NCBI GenBank assembly: GCA_041394705.1
Contig: JAWKHS010000010.1
Location: 186,001-250,000 of the forward strand
Direction: 5' to 3'
DNA length: 64,000 nt
Source: Vicinamibacterales bacterium
GTDB taxonomy: Bacteria > Acidobacteriota > Vicinamibacteria > Vicinamibacterales > UBA2999
The notes beneath the pieces were generated by a model, which did not search any database, was not told the origin of the DNA, and saw only the letters and a list, made by a program, of their open reading frames with translations. Position numbers and translations under genes: made by a program. Of this stretch, positions 53,778 to 62,678 are shown piece by piece (position 1 is the first letter of the stretch; each line of letters opens with the position of its first letter).

Positions 53778-54082
53778 CGTCACCGACACGGGCCTCCGTG
53801 TGGCAAGCGAGGTGCCAAGGGCGAAGGTGGCCGCGATCGCCCGCCAATCGTCGCATCTGCAGCGCCAGGCGCGCGGGACCTGCCTCCCCTTTTCGCAGCG
53901 GACGTTGCGATTTTGGACACCGGGCACCGAGCCGCCAGGCGCCCCGCCGCCGCCCGCCGGAGACCCTCGGTTCGGAGCCCGTCTGGTCCAAAGTCAGGCC
54001 ATGCGACGCACTTTGTCGGGTGGGCGGTGGCGGCTCATCCCCGATGACGGCCAGACTCCGGGGGACCGCTCAGTCCTGGCGG
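53778..54082. other. 305-nt gap between PilZ and amidohydrolase genes
   Basis: No supportable gene. The sequence is slightly less GC-rich in parts and includes a 6-bp inverted pair, CAAAGT (53989-53994) and ACTTTG (54010-54015), with a 15-nt spacer. It should hold the PilZ promoter on the minus strand and the end of the amidohydrolase transcript. I see no T-run terminator. Confidence 0.5.
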
Positions 54083-55324
54083 TTACACCACCACACCCGC
54101 CCGAATCGTGGCGACGTGCGCGAGTCGACGAACGCCCGTGCGCGTCTGGCGCAGGGAGTCGGTGAACACGAACCGACCGTCCTCCATCGCCAGGATCGCG
54201 ACGTCGGCGACGGCGCCCTCGGCCAGCGTGCCCGGGCGGCCGGGCACGTGCAGGGCGTCGGCCGGCCGGTAGGTGGCGGCGGCGATCACGGCCTCGAGCG
54301 GCATGCCGAACATGAGGAACTTCGACAGCGTGGTCGGCAGGTCCACGACGGGGCCCGCGACGTTGCCCGAATGGATGTCGCTCGAGATCGTGTCCGGGAA
54401 CCAGCCGGCCGCGGCGGCGCGCTCGGCGACCGCGAAGGACAGGTTGCCGGAGCCGTGGCCGATGTCCATCACGATCCCGCGGCGTCGGGCGTCGACGACG
54501 GCCGGCAGCATCCGCCCGTTGGCGTCGAGGATCTGACCCGAGCGGCCGTGCAGGGCGTGCGTCACGATGTCGCCCGGCCGCAGGAGGTCGAGCGTACGCT
54601 CCAGCGGCGAGGCGCCGCCGCCGATGTGCACCATGATCGGCAGCCGCACCTGGTCGGCGGCCTGGCGGGCGCGCCGCAGCACCTCCAGGTCCTGTCCGTC
54701 CACGATGTCCGGCGTCAGGCGGACCTTCAGGCCCAGGATCACGTCGCGATGCCGCTCGATGGTCGCCACGGCGGCGGCGGGATCGACGAAACGCAGGTCG
54801 GAGTACTCGTTGCTGTCGGCGAGGCCGATCTTCGAGATGTTCAGTAGCGCGAAGACCCGGGTGCGCGCCCGCGCGACCACGTGCTTCCTGAAGCCCGCGA
54901 ACGTGTTCGCGCCCGACGAACCGCCGTCCACGACGGTCGTGGTGCCGCGGGCGAGGCAGGCCGCGTCTGCGTCGATCGAGATCGGCACGACGGCGTCGTA
55001 GACGTGGACGTGGAGATCCACGAGGCCCGGCGTGACCAGGCGGCCGCGCGCGTCGATCACGCGGCCGGCGCCGGCCGTCGGCAGGTCCGGCGCCACGCGC
55101 TGGATCCGGCCGCCCGCGATGGCCACGTCGCGGACGGCCGACAGGCCGCTGGCCGGATCGACGACGTGCCCGCCCCGCACGAGCAGGTCCGGCGCCTGGG
55201 CGCGTGCCGACACCACAGGACCGGCGGCCGCCGCGGCGCCCACCGCGGCGGCCATGGCGAGAAGCTCGCGCCGGGTCGGTCTCGCGGATCCGTCCGCGGC
55301 GGGCGGTGCCGGCCGTGCGGTCAC
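54083..55324 (-). CDS. Tat-exported amidohydrolase/deacetylase
   Basis: 413 aa. A twin-arginine signal (RRELLAMAAAVGAAAAAG) near residues 18-36 leads to a dihydroorotase-like amidohydrolase fold. Metal-site features are visible: HxH in LVDLHVHV, candidate bridging lysine in LGLKVRLT, histidines in IMVHIGG and VTHALHG, and aspartate in ISSDIHS. This is the amidohydrolase/deacetylase family that acts on N-acyl or cyclic amide substrates. The GTG start overlaps the stop of the TPR lipoprotein gene by 4 nt (GTGA). A Tat substrate implies that the metal is loaded in the cytoplasm. Confidence 0.87.
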   Translation of the reverse strand: MTARPAPPAADGSARPTRRELLAMAAAVGAAAAAGPVVSARAQAPDLLVRGGHVVDPASGLSAVRDVAIAGGRIQRVAPDLPTAGAGRVIDARGRLVTPGLVDLHVHVYDAVVPISIDADAACLARGTTTVVDGGSSGANTFAGFRKHVVARARTRVFALLNISKIGLADSNEYSDLRFVDPAAAVATIERHRDVILGLKVRLTPDIVDGQDLEVLRRARQAADQVRLPIMVHIGGGASPLERTLDLLRPGDIVTHALHGRSGQILDANGRMLPAVVDARRRGIVMDIGHGSGNLSFAVAERAAAAGWFPDTISSDIHSGNVAGPVVDLPTTLSKFLMFGMPLEAVIAAATYRPADALHVPGRPGTLAEGAVADVAILAMEDGRFVFTDSLRQTRTGVRRLAHVATIRAGVVV

Positions 55325-56976
55325 AGCGCCTCGAGCGTCAGGGTGGTGTCGGCGTCCTTCCAGGCCGCGGCGAACTCGGCCTGGACGCGCGCCGCTTCGT
55401 CGCCCCGGCCCAGCGTGACCAGCGCCGCGTGCAGGCCGAAGAGCGACCGCGGGTTCTTCGGGAACCGGACCAGGTCGTCGCGGAACACCCGCTCGGCCCC
55501 GGCCGCGTCGCCCTGCAGCAGCAGCGCTGCGCCGAGCGACTCGCGCACGGGATAGTAGAAGATGGGCGGCTCGTCGTAGGCGACGGTGTCCGCCGTGGCC
55601 ACGGCCGAGCGCCACAGGCGAATCGCGTCCGCCTTCCGTCCCCGCGCCCACGCGATGCGCGCGTCGAGGACGGTCGTGGCCAGGCCGAGAATCCGCGTGG
55701 CGCTCTCGAGTCCGGTGCCGCCGAAGAGCGCCGAGTCGGGCACGGCCTTGGTGGCCGCGAGCAGGGCCGCGCGCTCCTGCGCCGCCTCCGCGCCCCGGCC
55801 GAGGCGCGCGTGCGCGACGCCGCGCGCGAAGTGCCACCACGCGACTTCCACCGGATGATCGGCCGGGGGCGCGGCCAGCGCCACGATCTCCTCTGCACGC
55901 CCGAACCGCAGCAGCACGGACGTCCCGATGGCGACCATCGACTCGGCCATGGGCATCATCTGCACGTGCGGGCCGAGTTGGACTGCCAGTGCCGAGGCGG
56001 CCTCGCGCGCACCGGCCAGGCGTCCGCGCATCATCTCGGAGTCCGCCAGGAAGTGGAGGTTGTGCGGGTAGTACGCCATCGCGTAGAACGTGCCAGGCGG
56101 CGCCGTCTTCAGGTACTCGACGTCTGCGTCGACGCCCGCGCGGTTCGCGCGCGCCGCGGCGGCGTGATCGCCGGTCCTGGCGTAGACGTGCGCGGGCATG
56201 TGGACCAGGTGACCGGCCGCCGGCGCCAGCGTGGCCAGGCGCGCGGCGCTCGGCAGCGCCCGGCCCGGCGCCGGCGAAGCCTCCACCGAGTGGATGTAGT
56301 AGTGGTTGGCGCCGAGGTGATCGGGGTCGCGCGCGAGCACGCCCTCCAGCACCTCGAGGATGCGCGCGGTTCCCGGCGCCGGCGTCCCGTCGACCGCCCA
56401 CAGCTTCCACGCGTTGAGGTTCATCAGGGCCTCGGCGTAGAGCGTCGCCGCGTCGAGGTCATCCGGGTACTGGCGCGACACCTCGCCCATCGCGTCGGCG
56501 TACTGGCGGGCCAGCGCGGCGCGATCGGGATGCGGTTCGGCCGGGAAGCGGATGGCCTGGGCTTCGATGTACGCGCGCTCCGCCGGCGGTCCGCCCGCCG
56601 AGAGCGACAGCGCCTTCGCCATCGCGGCGTTCGCCCGCACGGCGCGCTCGTCGTCCACGTCGAGGTTGTAGTTGGGACCGAGCGCCCAGGCGATGCCCCA
56701 CTGCGGCATCGCCGCGGTCGGATCGAGCTCCGCGGCGCGCGCGAACGCCGTGACCGCGGCCTCGTGGTTGAAGCCGAAGACGAAGTCGAAGCCGCGATCG
56801 AAGGACCGCTGGGCCTCGGGGCTCGACGTGGCGATCGCGTGATGATGGCGGCCGAAGCCCTGGGCGGGTGCCTCGACTCCGGTGGCGGGCGGGGTGGCTG
56901 CGGCAGCCGGCGGACGATCCGGACCACCGCAGGCGGCGGGCACGACGGCGAGGGCGAACGCGAGCAGGACGCGCAT
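55321..56976 (-). CDS. TPR-repeat lipoprotein
   Basis: 551 aa. Lipobox at VPAACGG (Cys16), then helical repeats from about residue 50 to the end, many with TPR signatures (AFARAAELDPTAAMPQWGIA near 75-95, GTARILEVLEGVLARDPD, WHFARGVAHARLGRGAEAA). Two stretches have conserved-looking histidines (HVYARTGDHAAAARANRAG). A periplasmic scaffold or an unrecognised enzyme partner is possible. TAGACT at 56983-56988 ends 6 nt before the ATG, with no Shine-Dalgarno. It is coupled to the Tat-exported amidohydrolase, which suggests a functional pair. Confidence 0.85.
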   Translation of the reverse strand: MRVLLAFALAVVPAACGGPDRPPAAAATPPATGVEAPAQGFGRHHHAIATSSPEAQRSFDRGFDFVFGFNHEAAVTAFARAAELDPTAAMPQWGIAWALGPNYNLDVDDERAVRANAAMAKALSLSAGGPPAERAYIEAQAIRFPAEPHPDRAALARQYADAMGEVSRQYPDDLDAATLYAEALMNLNAWKLWAVDGTPAPGTARILEVLEGVLARDPDHLGANHYYIHSVEASPAPGRALPSAARLATLAPAAGHLVHMPAHVYARTGDHAAAARANRAGVDADVEYLKTAPPGTFYAMAYYPHNLHFLADSEMMRGRLAGAREAASALAVQLGPHVQMMPMAESMVAIGTSVLLRFGRAEEIVALAAPPADHPVEVAWWHFARGVAHARLGRGAEAAQERAALLAATKAVPDSALFGGTGLESATRILGLATTVLDARIAWARGRKADAIRLWRSAVATADTVAYDEPPIFYYPVRESLGAALLLQGDAAGAERVFRDDLVRFPKNPRSLFGLHAALVTLGRGDEAARVQAEFAAAWKDADTTLTLEAL

Positions 56977-56982
56977 CCGCGC

Positions 56983-56988
56983 AGTCTA
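56983..56988 (-). promoter_or_regulatory. -10-like hexamer TAGACT, leaderless-type
   Basis: TAGACT on the minus strand ends 6 nt before the start codon at 56976, with GCGCGG between and no Shine-Dalgarno. The same hexamer with a 7-nt gap precedes the gene at 18905. Confidence 0.5.
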
Positions 56989-57027
56989 ACGCGGCGCTCC
57001 TCGGCCGCGGCAAACGGCGGCCCGCGC

Positions 57028-57981
57028 TCAGGCCGGCACGACGAGGGTCTGGCCGATCTCGCGCAGCGCCAGGCGGCCCTGCTCGTGGCGCAGCGCCTCG
57101 TCGGCGCGCTGGATGGGCTCCAGGAGCGGCTCGCGGCTCAGCACGAAGGACTGGTGGTGGACGGGCACGAACAGCCGTGCGCCCGCCTCGTCGGCCATGT
57201 GCACCGCCTGTTCGGGGGTGCAGTGGTTGGCGATCCACGGGTCGTAGGCGCCGATGGGCATCACGGCGGCGTCGAATGGTCCCCGACGACGGTGCGCGCG
57301 GAAGGCGTCGGTCCGGGCCGTGTCGCCGCCAATCAGGATCCGGCGCCCCTCACGCTCCACGATCCAGCCGGTATAGCCGCGGTAGGTGTCGCGGCCCAGG
57401 CGCGCGCCCCAGTGCTTGACCTCGACGGCATGGACGACGGCATCGCCACGGGCGGTCCGGACACGCTGGGACTCTCCCCATGCCAGCTCGTGGACGCCCG
57501 ACGTGGACCGCCTCGGCAGCAGGTCCGACGTGTTGGCCGCCATCACCACGGCCGGGCGGCCGGGCACGGCGGCGAGCGACGGCGTGTCGAGGTGGTCGAA
57601 GTGCGCGTGCGAGACGAGGAGCAGGTCGATGTCAGGCAGGGCGTCGGGCGCCAGCGCGGAGCGCACCAGGCGCAGCGGTCCGACGCTGCCGATGCCGAGA
57701 CTGACCCCGATCCGATCGAACAGCACCGGGTCGGTGAGAATCGTCAGCCCGTAGACGTTCAGGAGCACCGTCGCGTGCCCCAGCCACGCCAGCGTCACCG
57801 CGTTCGGATCCCACGTGCCGGGCGAGGGCGTGTGCGGGGCCGGCGGGACCGGCTGTCCGAACTCGCCGAGGCGGGCGCGAAGGAACCGGGCCGACCAGGA
57901 CTCCGACCACGTGGCCCACGCGCCGCCACTGGCGAGGGCGCCCGTGGCCAGCAGCCGGCGCCGGGGAATGCGGGACGTCAT
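57028..57981 (-). CDS. Metallo-beta-lactamase-fold hydrolase (UlaG/NAPE-PLD-like)
   Basis: 317 aa. A basic N-terminus (RIPRRRLLATGALASGG) looks like a Tat or Sec signal. The core has the metallo-beta-lactamase motif SHAHFDHLD, the GHATVLLN strand, the metal aspartate in IGGDTARTD, and a late histidine in PVHHQSF. Closest relatives are ascorbate-6-phosphate lactonase-like and N-acylphosphatidylethanolamine phospholipase D-like hydrolases, often with a lipid or lactone substrate. It is divergent from the acyl-activating fusion gene, and a lipid connection between the two is possible. Confidence 0.87.
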   Translation of the reverse strand: MTSRIPRRRLLATGALASGGAWATWSESWSARFLRARLGEFGQPVPPAPHTPSPGTWDPNAVTLAWLGHATVLLNVYGLTILTDPVLFDRIGVSLGIGSVGPLRLVRSALAPDALPDIDLLLVSHAHFDHLDTPSLAAVPGRPAVVMAANTSDLLPRRSTSGVHELAWGESQRVRTARGDAVVHAVEVKHWGARLGRDTYRGYTGWIVEREGRRILIGGDTARTDAFRAHRRRGPFDAAVMPIGAYDPWIANHCTPEQAVHMADEAGARLFVPVHHQSFVLSREPLLEPIQRADEALRHEQGRLALREIGQTLVVPA

Positions 57982-58166
57982 ACGGGGTGAGACGACGACG
58001 CCCGGCGGAAGGGTCCGCGCCTGGCGCGCGCCGTCCCGCGGCCCCGCCGCGAGGCGCCGATTCCTGCGCCGGGCCGGCGTTCTACACTGGGACTCGTCCC
58101 GCGGCGCGACCCGGGCGGCCGACATCACCGCCGTGCGCCGCGTGCGCGACTCCAAAGGACGCACCG

Positions 58167-60704
58167 ATGCCCGCGCCCGCGGTCATGCCGCGCGACAGTC
58201 TGCTGGACGTGTTCGACGAGTTGGCGGCGCGGCCCGGGATCTGCGTGATCCACGACGACGGCCTCCGGGCCCGCACGCGCCGCTATGCCGAGGTCGCGCG
58301 GGCGGCCGGCGCCTTCGCGGCGCGGCTGGCCGCCGCCGGCATCGGCAGGGGCGCGGCGGTCCTCATCGCCTGCGAGAACCGGCCGGAGTGGATCGCGGCG
58401 TTCTGGGGCGTGATCCTCACCGGCGCGGTGGTCGTGCCCGTGGAACCCGGCGCTTCGCCCGACCTGGTCGCGCGCATCGCCCGCGCGGTCGAGGCGCGGC
58501 TCGTCCTGGTCTGGAGCGAGGAGCGGCCGGGGGCCGGGCTCGTGTCCGCACCCGTCTGGACACTGCGCGACCTCGCCTGGCCGGACGACACGCGGGCGCC
58601 CCTCGTGCCGCCGCGGCCCGCGCTCACGCGGGCCGACGTGGCCGAGATCCTCTACACCTCGGGAGCCACGGGCGATCCCAAGGGCGTCATCGTCACGCAC
58701 GGCAACCTCCTGGCGAACCTGGAGCCGGTCGAGCGCGAGATCGCCAGATACCGGCCGTGGCTGCGCCTCGTCGGATCGCTGCGGATCCTCTGCCTCCTGC
58801 CCCTCAGCCACATGTTCGGACAGGCACTGGCGCTCCTGGTCCCGCAGGCGCTCTCGGGGACCACGGTGTTCGCCAGCGCCCGCGCACCGGCCGACGTCGT
58901 CACCACGATCCGGCGGCGCGGGGTCCACGTGCTGGTCGCCGTCCCGAAGACGCTCGAGCTCCTGCGCTCGCACCTGTCGCATGCCGTCGCCGGCGCGGGC
59001 GACGACCGCGGACCGCGCACCGTGTGGCAGGCCTGGTGGCGCTACCGGGCGCTGCACCGCCGCCTCGGTCCGCGGTTCTGGAGCGTGGTGGTCGGCGGCG
59101 CCCCGCTCGACCCGGTGCTGGAGCGTTTCTGGTCCCTCCGCGGCTTCGCCGTGATCCAGGGGTACGGCCTCACCGAGGCCGCTCCCATCGTCACCGTGTC
59201 GCATCCCCTGGACCGGACGGCGGGTTCGGTCGGACGCGCGATGCCGGGCGTGGAGATCCGCCTGGCCGACGACGGCGAGATCCTGGTGCGCGGCGGCAAC
59301 GTGACGCCCGGCTACTTCCACGATCCGGCGCTGACGGCGCGCGCGCTGGAGGGCGGTTGGCTCCACACGGGCGATCTCGGCGCCATCGGTCCCGACGGAC
59401 GCGTGTTCGTCCACGGCCGAAAGAAGGAGCTGATCGTCACACCGGAGGGCCAGAACGTCGTGCCCGACGACGTCGAGCGGGTGCTCGACCGCCAGCCCGG
59501 CGTGCGCGAGTCGGCCGCCGTGGGCCTGCCGGCCGCGCCGGGCTCGCCGGCCGAGCGCGTCCATGCCGTGCTGGTCGTCGAGCCGGGCGCCGATCCCGAG
59601 CGGATCGTGGCGGCCGCCAATGCCGCCCTGGAGCCACACCAGCGTGTGCGGCGCGCGCACGCGTGGCCGGAGGCCGCGCTGCCGCGCACGGCCGGCACGG
59701 GCAAGCTGCGTCGCCTCGAGATCCGCGCGTGGGCCGGGGCGGGCGCCGGCGCGCCGGTCCCCGGCCACGTCGCGGCCGACCGCCTGACGGCCGTGCTCGC
59801 CGACGTCACGGGCCGAACCGACCTGTCGCCCGAGACGCCGTTCGACGCGCTCGGCCTGAGCTCGCTCGAGCGGATCGAGATCCTCGATCGCCTCGAGGCC
59901 GAGTACCAGACGCGGCTGGACGAGCGGGCGTTCACGGGCGCCAGGGACGTCGCGTCGCTCCGGGCCCTGGTCGAGGGACCGGCGCCCGCCGAGCCCGCCG
60001 CCGACACGCTCACGCTGCCGGCGTGGAGCCGCGCGTGGCCCGCCCGGCTCGTCCGCCGCGTCATGCTCCCGTTCGTGGTGCTGCCGCTCACCCGCCTCAT
60101 GGCCCGCATCGACGTCGACGGCCGGCAGCACCTCGACGGCCTCGACGGGCCCGTGATCTTCGCCGCCAATCACCAGAGCTACCTCGACGCGCCCGTGATC
60201 CTGTCCGCGCTGCCGCGGGCCTGGCGGCACCGCCTGGCGCCGGCGATGGCGAAGGAGTTCTTCGCCGCGCACTTCGCCGCCGCCGGGCACACGCGCGCCG
60301 CCCGCTGGCGATCGCACCTCGCGTACGGCCTCGCGGCGCTCGTCTTCAACGGCTTCCCGCTGCCCCAGCGGGACGCCGGCGCGCGGCTCGCGCTGCGCTA
60401 CATGGGCGAGCTCGCGGACGAGGGGCTGTCGCTGCTCATCTTTCCAGAAGGGCTGCGGACGACCCACGGCGAGATCGCGCCGTTCCGTCCTGGTGTCGCG
60501 CTCGTCGCCGCGCGGCTCGGGCTGCCGGTGGTCCCCGTGCGGCTCGTCGGCCTCGACCGCGTGCTGCACCGCACGTGGCGCCTGCCACGGCCGGGCCCGG
60601 CGCGCGTCGTCTTCGGCGCGCCGCTGCGGCTCGAGGGCGACGACTACGACGCGCTGGCCGCCCGCCTCGAACGCGCCGTGACCGGCCTGGCGGCCGCGGC
60701 CTGA
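58167..60704 (+). CDS. AMP-forming acyl ligase - ACP - 1-acyl-glycerol-3-phosphate acyltransferase fusion
   Basis: 845 aa with three domains. Residues about 1-525 are an AMP-forming adenylation domain: P-loop YTSGATGDPKG, GYGLTEAAP, GWLHTGDLG and the hinge KKELIV. Residues about 535-615 are an acyl carrier domain with the phosphopantetheine serine near 565 in DALGLSSLERIE. Residues about 635-845 are a PlsC acyltransferase with NHQSYLD near 668 and FPEGLR near 758. The order suggests that a fatty acid is activated, loaded on the internal carrier and transferred to a lysophospholipid or other acceptor. E. coli Aas has acyltransferase first and no internal carrier of this kind. AAAGGA lies 8 nt before the ATG. 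The next gene starts 7 nt after the stop. Confidence 0.88.
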   Translation: MPAPAVMPRDSLLDVFDELAARPGICVIHDDGLRARTRRYAEVARAAGAFAARLAAAGIGRGAAVLIACENRPEWIAAFWGVILTGAVVVPVEPGASPDLVARIARAVEARLVLVWSEERPGAGLVSAPVWTLRDLAWPDDTRAPLVPPRPALTRADVAEILYTSGATGDPKGVIVTHGNLLANLEPVEREIARYRPWLRLVGSLRILCLLPLSHMFGQALALLVPQALSGTTVFASARAPADVVTTIRRRGVHVLVAVPKTLELLRSHLSHAVAGAGDDRGPRTVWQAWWRYRALHRRLGPRFWSVVVGGAPLDPVLERFWSLRGFAVIQGYGLTEAAPIVTVSHPLDRTAGSVGRAMPGVEIRLADDGEILVRGGNVTPGYFHDPALTARALEGGWLHTGDLGAIGPDGRVFVHGRKKELIVTPEGQNVVPDDVERVLDRQPGVRESAAVGLPAAPGSPAERVHAVLVVEPGADPERIVAAANAALEPHQRVRRAHAWPEAALPRTAGTGKLRRLEIRAWAGAGAGAPVPGHVAADRLTAVLADVTGRTDLSPETPFDALGLSSLERIEILDRLEAEYQTRLDERAFTGARDVASLRALVEGPAPAEPAADTLTLPAWSRAWPARLVRRVMLPFVVLPLTRLMARIDVDGRQHLDGLDGPVIFAANHQSYLDAPVILSALPRAWRHRLAPAMAKEFFAAHFAAAGHTRAARWRSHLAYGLAALVFNGFPLPQRDAGARLALRYMGELADEGLSLLIFPEGLRTTHGEIAPFRPGVALVAARLGLPVVPVRLVGLDRVLHRTWRLPRPGPARVVFGAPLRLEGDDYDALAARLERAVTGLAAAA

Positions 60705-60711
60705 GACCACG

Positions 60712-61731
60712 ATGGGCCGGCTCGCCGCCACCGCCGTGCTCGTCGCCGCCGTCGCCGCGCCCGGATGGGGCCGCGCCCCCGATCCCTTCGCGTTCCTCCT
60801 TCCCACCGTGGTCGTGACGGCCGGCGAACGCGAGCGCCTGGCGCGCGGCGACGTGGTCGTGCGCCCGATCGCGGGCGCCGACGGCCAGGCGACCGTGTTC
60901 GCGGCCGCGGGGATCGACGCCGGCGCCGAGCGCGTGATCGCGTGGATGCGCAAGGTGGATCGTCTGAAGCGGGGGCCGCACGTGACGGCGATCGGCACCT
61001 TCTCCGTCCCACCGCGCCTGGAGGATCTCGACGGCCTGACACTGGACGAGGCGGACGTGCGGGACCTGGCGCGCTGCCGCCCCGGCGACTGCGGCCTGAA
61101 GCTGACGGCGCCCGAGATCCAGCGGGTGCAGCGCGCCGCGGCGAGCGGCGGCGCGCCGTGGCCCGAGACCGCGGCCGGACTCGTCCGCGCGATCGTGCTC
61201 GACCGCGTCACCGCGTACCTGGCGGGCGGCCACGAGGCGCTCGCCGCGCTCGAAGACCATCGCACGCCGGTCCGGCCGGGGGCCGCGTTCCGCGCGCTGC
61301 TCGACGGCACCGGGTTCCTGATCCAGCGCCTGCCCGGCGTGGCCGCCGCGCTCCGGGCCCCCACCGAGCCCCGGCCCGACGTCGAGTCCCTGGTGTACTG
61401 GTCGACGGAGCGCGCCGGCGGCCGGCCCGTCATCAGCGCCACGCACCTCCGGATCACACGCCCGGGCGGCGTGGACGGCCCCGACGTGCTCGTCGCCGGC
61501 GTGGGCATCTTCGCCAGCCACTACCTCGAGGCCTCGCTCGGCCTCACGGCCCTCGCGCGGGATGCCGGCGGGCGGGCCTACCTGGTCTACGTGAACCGGT
61601 CCGACGTGGACGTGCTCGGCCGCCGTTTCGGCAGCCTCGCGCGTTTCATGCTGGACCGCCGGGTCCACTCGACGGCGGCCGACGTGCTGCTGTCGGTGAA
61701 GCGCCGGATCGAATCCGGCGATCCGCCCTGA
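60712..61731 (+). CDS. Unknown exported protein, operonic with acyltransferase fusion
   Basis: 339 aa with a signal peptide (about 1-20, ending GRA). I do not recognise the family. Near residue 120 is a small cysteine pair (RCRPGDCGLKL) and the C-terminal half has beta-strands with VLVAGVGIFASHYLEASLG. There is no known catalytic motif. It starts 7 nt after the ligase-ACP-acyltransferase stop, so it is almost certainly co-transcribed; a role in lipid handling outside the cytoplasm is an inference from that position only. Confidence 0.8.
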   Translation: MGRLAATAVLVAAVAAPGWGRAPDPFAFLLPTVVVTAGERERLARGDVVVRPIAGADGQATVFAAAGIDAGAERVIAWMRKVDRLKRGPHVTAIGTFSVPPRLEDLDGLTLDEADVRDLARCRPGDCGLKLTAPEIQRVQRAAASGGAPWPETAAGLVRAIVLDRVTAYLAGGHEALAALEDHRTPVRPGAAFRALLDGTGFLIQRLPGVAAALRAPTEPRPDVESLVYWSTERAGGRPVISATHLRITRPGGVDGPDVLVAGVGIFASHYLEASLGLTALARDAGGRAYLVYVNRSDVDVLGRRFGSLARFMLDRRVHSTAADVLLSVKRRIESGDPP

Positions 61732-61758
61732 TCGCGCGCCCGGCCGGCCCCGACCCGC

Positions 61759-62649
61759 TCAGGCCGCGGACACCTCGGGCGGTGAGTCCACGTGGCGGAG
61801 GGGGATGGCCGCCACCGAGCAGGGCGCCGACCGCAGCACGCCGTCGGCCACGCTTCCGAGCAGGAAACGCCGCAGGCCGGAGCGCCCGTGCGTGCCGACG
61901 ACGATCAGCGCCGCCGGGTGCGTCGTCGCGTCGGCGACGATGGCGGACGCTGCCGGACCGCGCGCCACGATGGCCTCGCCGCGCACGCCGAAGCGCGCGA
62001 GCGCCGCTTCGAGATCGGCGCGGGCGGCATCCACGAGCGCGGCCGCCGCGTCGGACGGCACCGGCAGCATCGTCGGCGGCCCGAAGGCGGTCGGCGAGGC
62101 GCCGAGGTCCACGTCGACCGCGTGCAGGAGGCGCAGCGGCACGTCGCGGCGGCGGGCCTCGCCCACCGCGGCTTCGATGGCCGGCAAGGCGGGATCGGAG
62201 AAGTCCGTGGCGGCCAGGATGCCGCCGCCCGGCGGACTCGGGCGCGCCACCATCACGGCCCATCGCGCGTGATGCGCGAGGCGGGCGGCCGTGGGCCCGG
62301 GCCCGAGCACGATGACGCCCGCGCCCTGGCGGTCGGCCGCGGCCGCGATGCCGGCGGGCGCGCCGCCGACCTCGACGATGACATCGCGATCCGGCAGCGT
62401 CCGCCCGGTCTCGGCGCGGACCTTGTCGGCGAGCGCGACGCGCGCCGTCGTCACGAGCTCCTGGAAGGCGGCTTCGTCGGTCCCCGCGAGGTGCGGGAAG
62501 AGCACGCGCACCTGCGAGAGCTCCGGCACGACGTGGCACACCGCGAGCGACGAGCCGAGGCGCTCGGCGAGCGCGGCCCCCTGGCGCAGCGCCTCGTCGG
62601 CGGGCGGCGTGAGATCGGTCGCCACGAGCACGGGTCCAGTGAACGGCAT
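61759..62649 (-). CDS. Tandem universal stress protein
   Basis: 296 aa made of two UspA domains. The first starts PVLVATDLTPPADEAL and the second GGGILAATDFSDPALPAI near residue 150. The second ends in the ATP-binding pattern GTHGRSGLRRFLLGSVADGVL; the first has IVLGPGPTAARLAHHAR in its place. GGAGG at 62656-62660 sits 6 nt before ATG 62649, while it would abut ATG 62655, so the former is chosen. Stress-response role by family. Convergent with the unknown exported protein. Confidence 0.9.
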   Translation of the reverse strand: MPFTGPVLVATDLTPPADEALRQGAALAERLGSSLAVCHVVPELSQVRVLFPHLAGTDEAAFQELVTTARVALADKVRAETGRTLPDRDVIVEVGGAPAGIAAAADRQGAGVIVLGPGPTAARLAHHARWAVMVARPSPPGGGILAATDFSDPALPAIEAAVGEARRRDVPLRLLHAVDVDLGASPTAFGPPTMLPVPSDAAAALVDAARADLEAALARFGVRGEAIVARGPAASAIVADATTHPAALIVVGTHGRSGLRRFLLGSVADGVLRSAPCSVAAIPLRHVDSPPEVSAA

Positions 62650-62678
62650 GGCCATCCTCCGCGACGCCATCCCTGCTG

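Noticed and set aside
53989..54015. CAAAGT/ACTTTG inverted pair as an operator
   Set aside because: Six-base arms with a 15-nt spacer are too weak on their own; mentioned only in the gap description.
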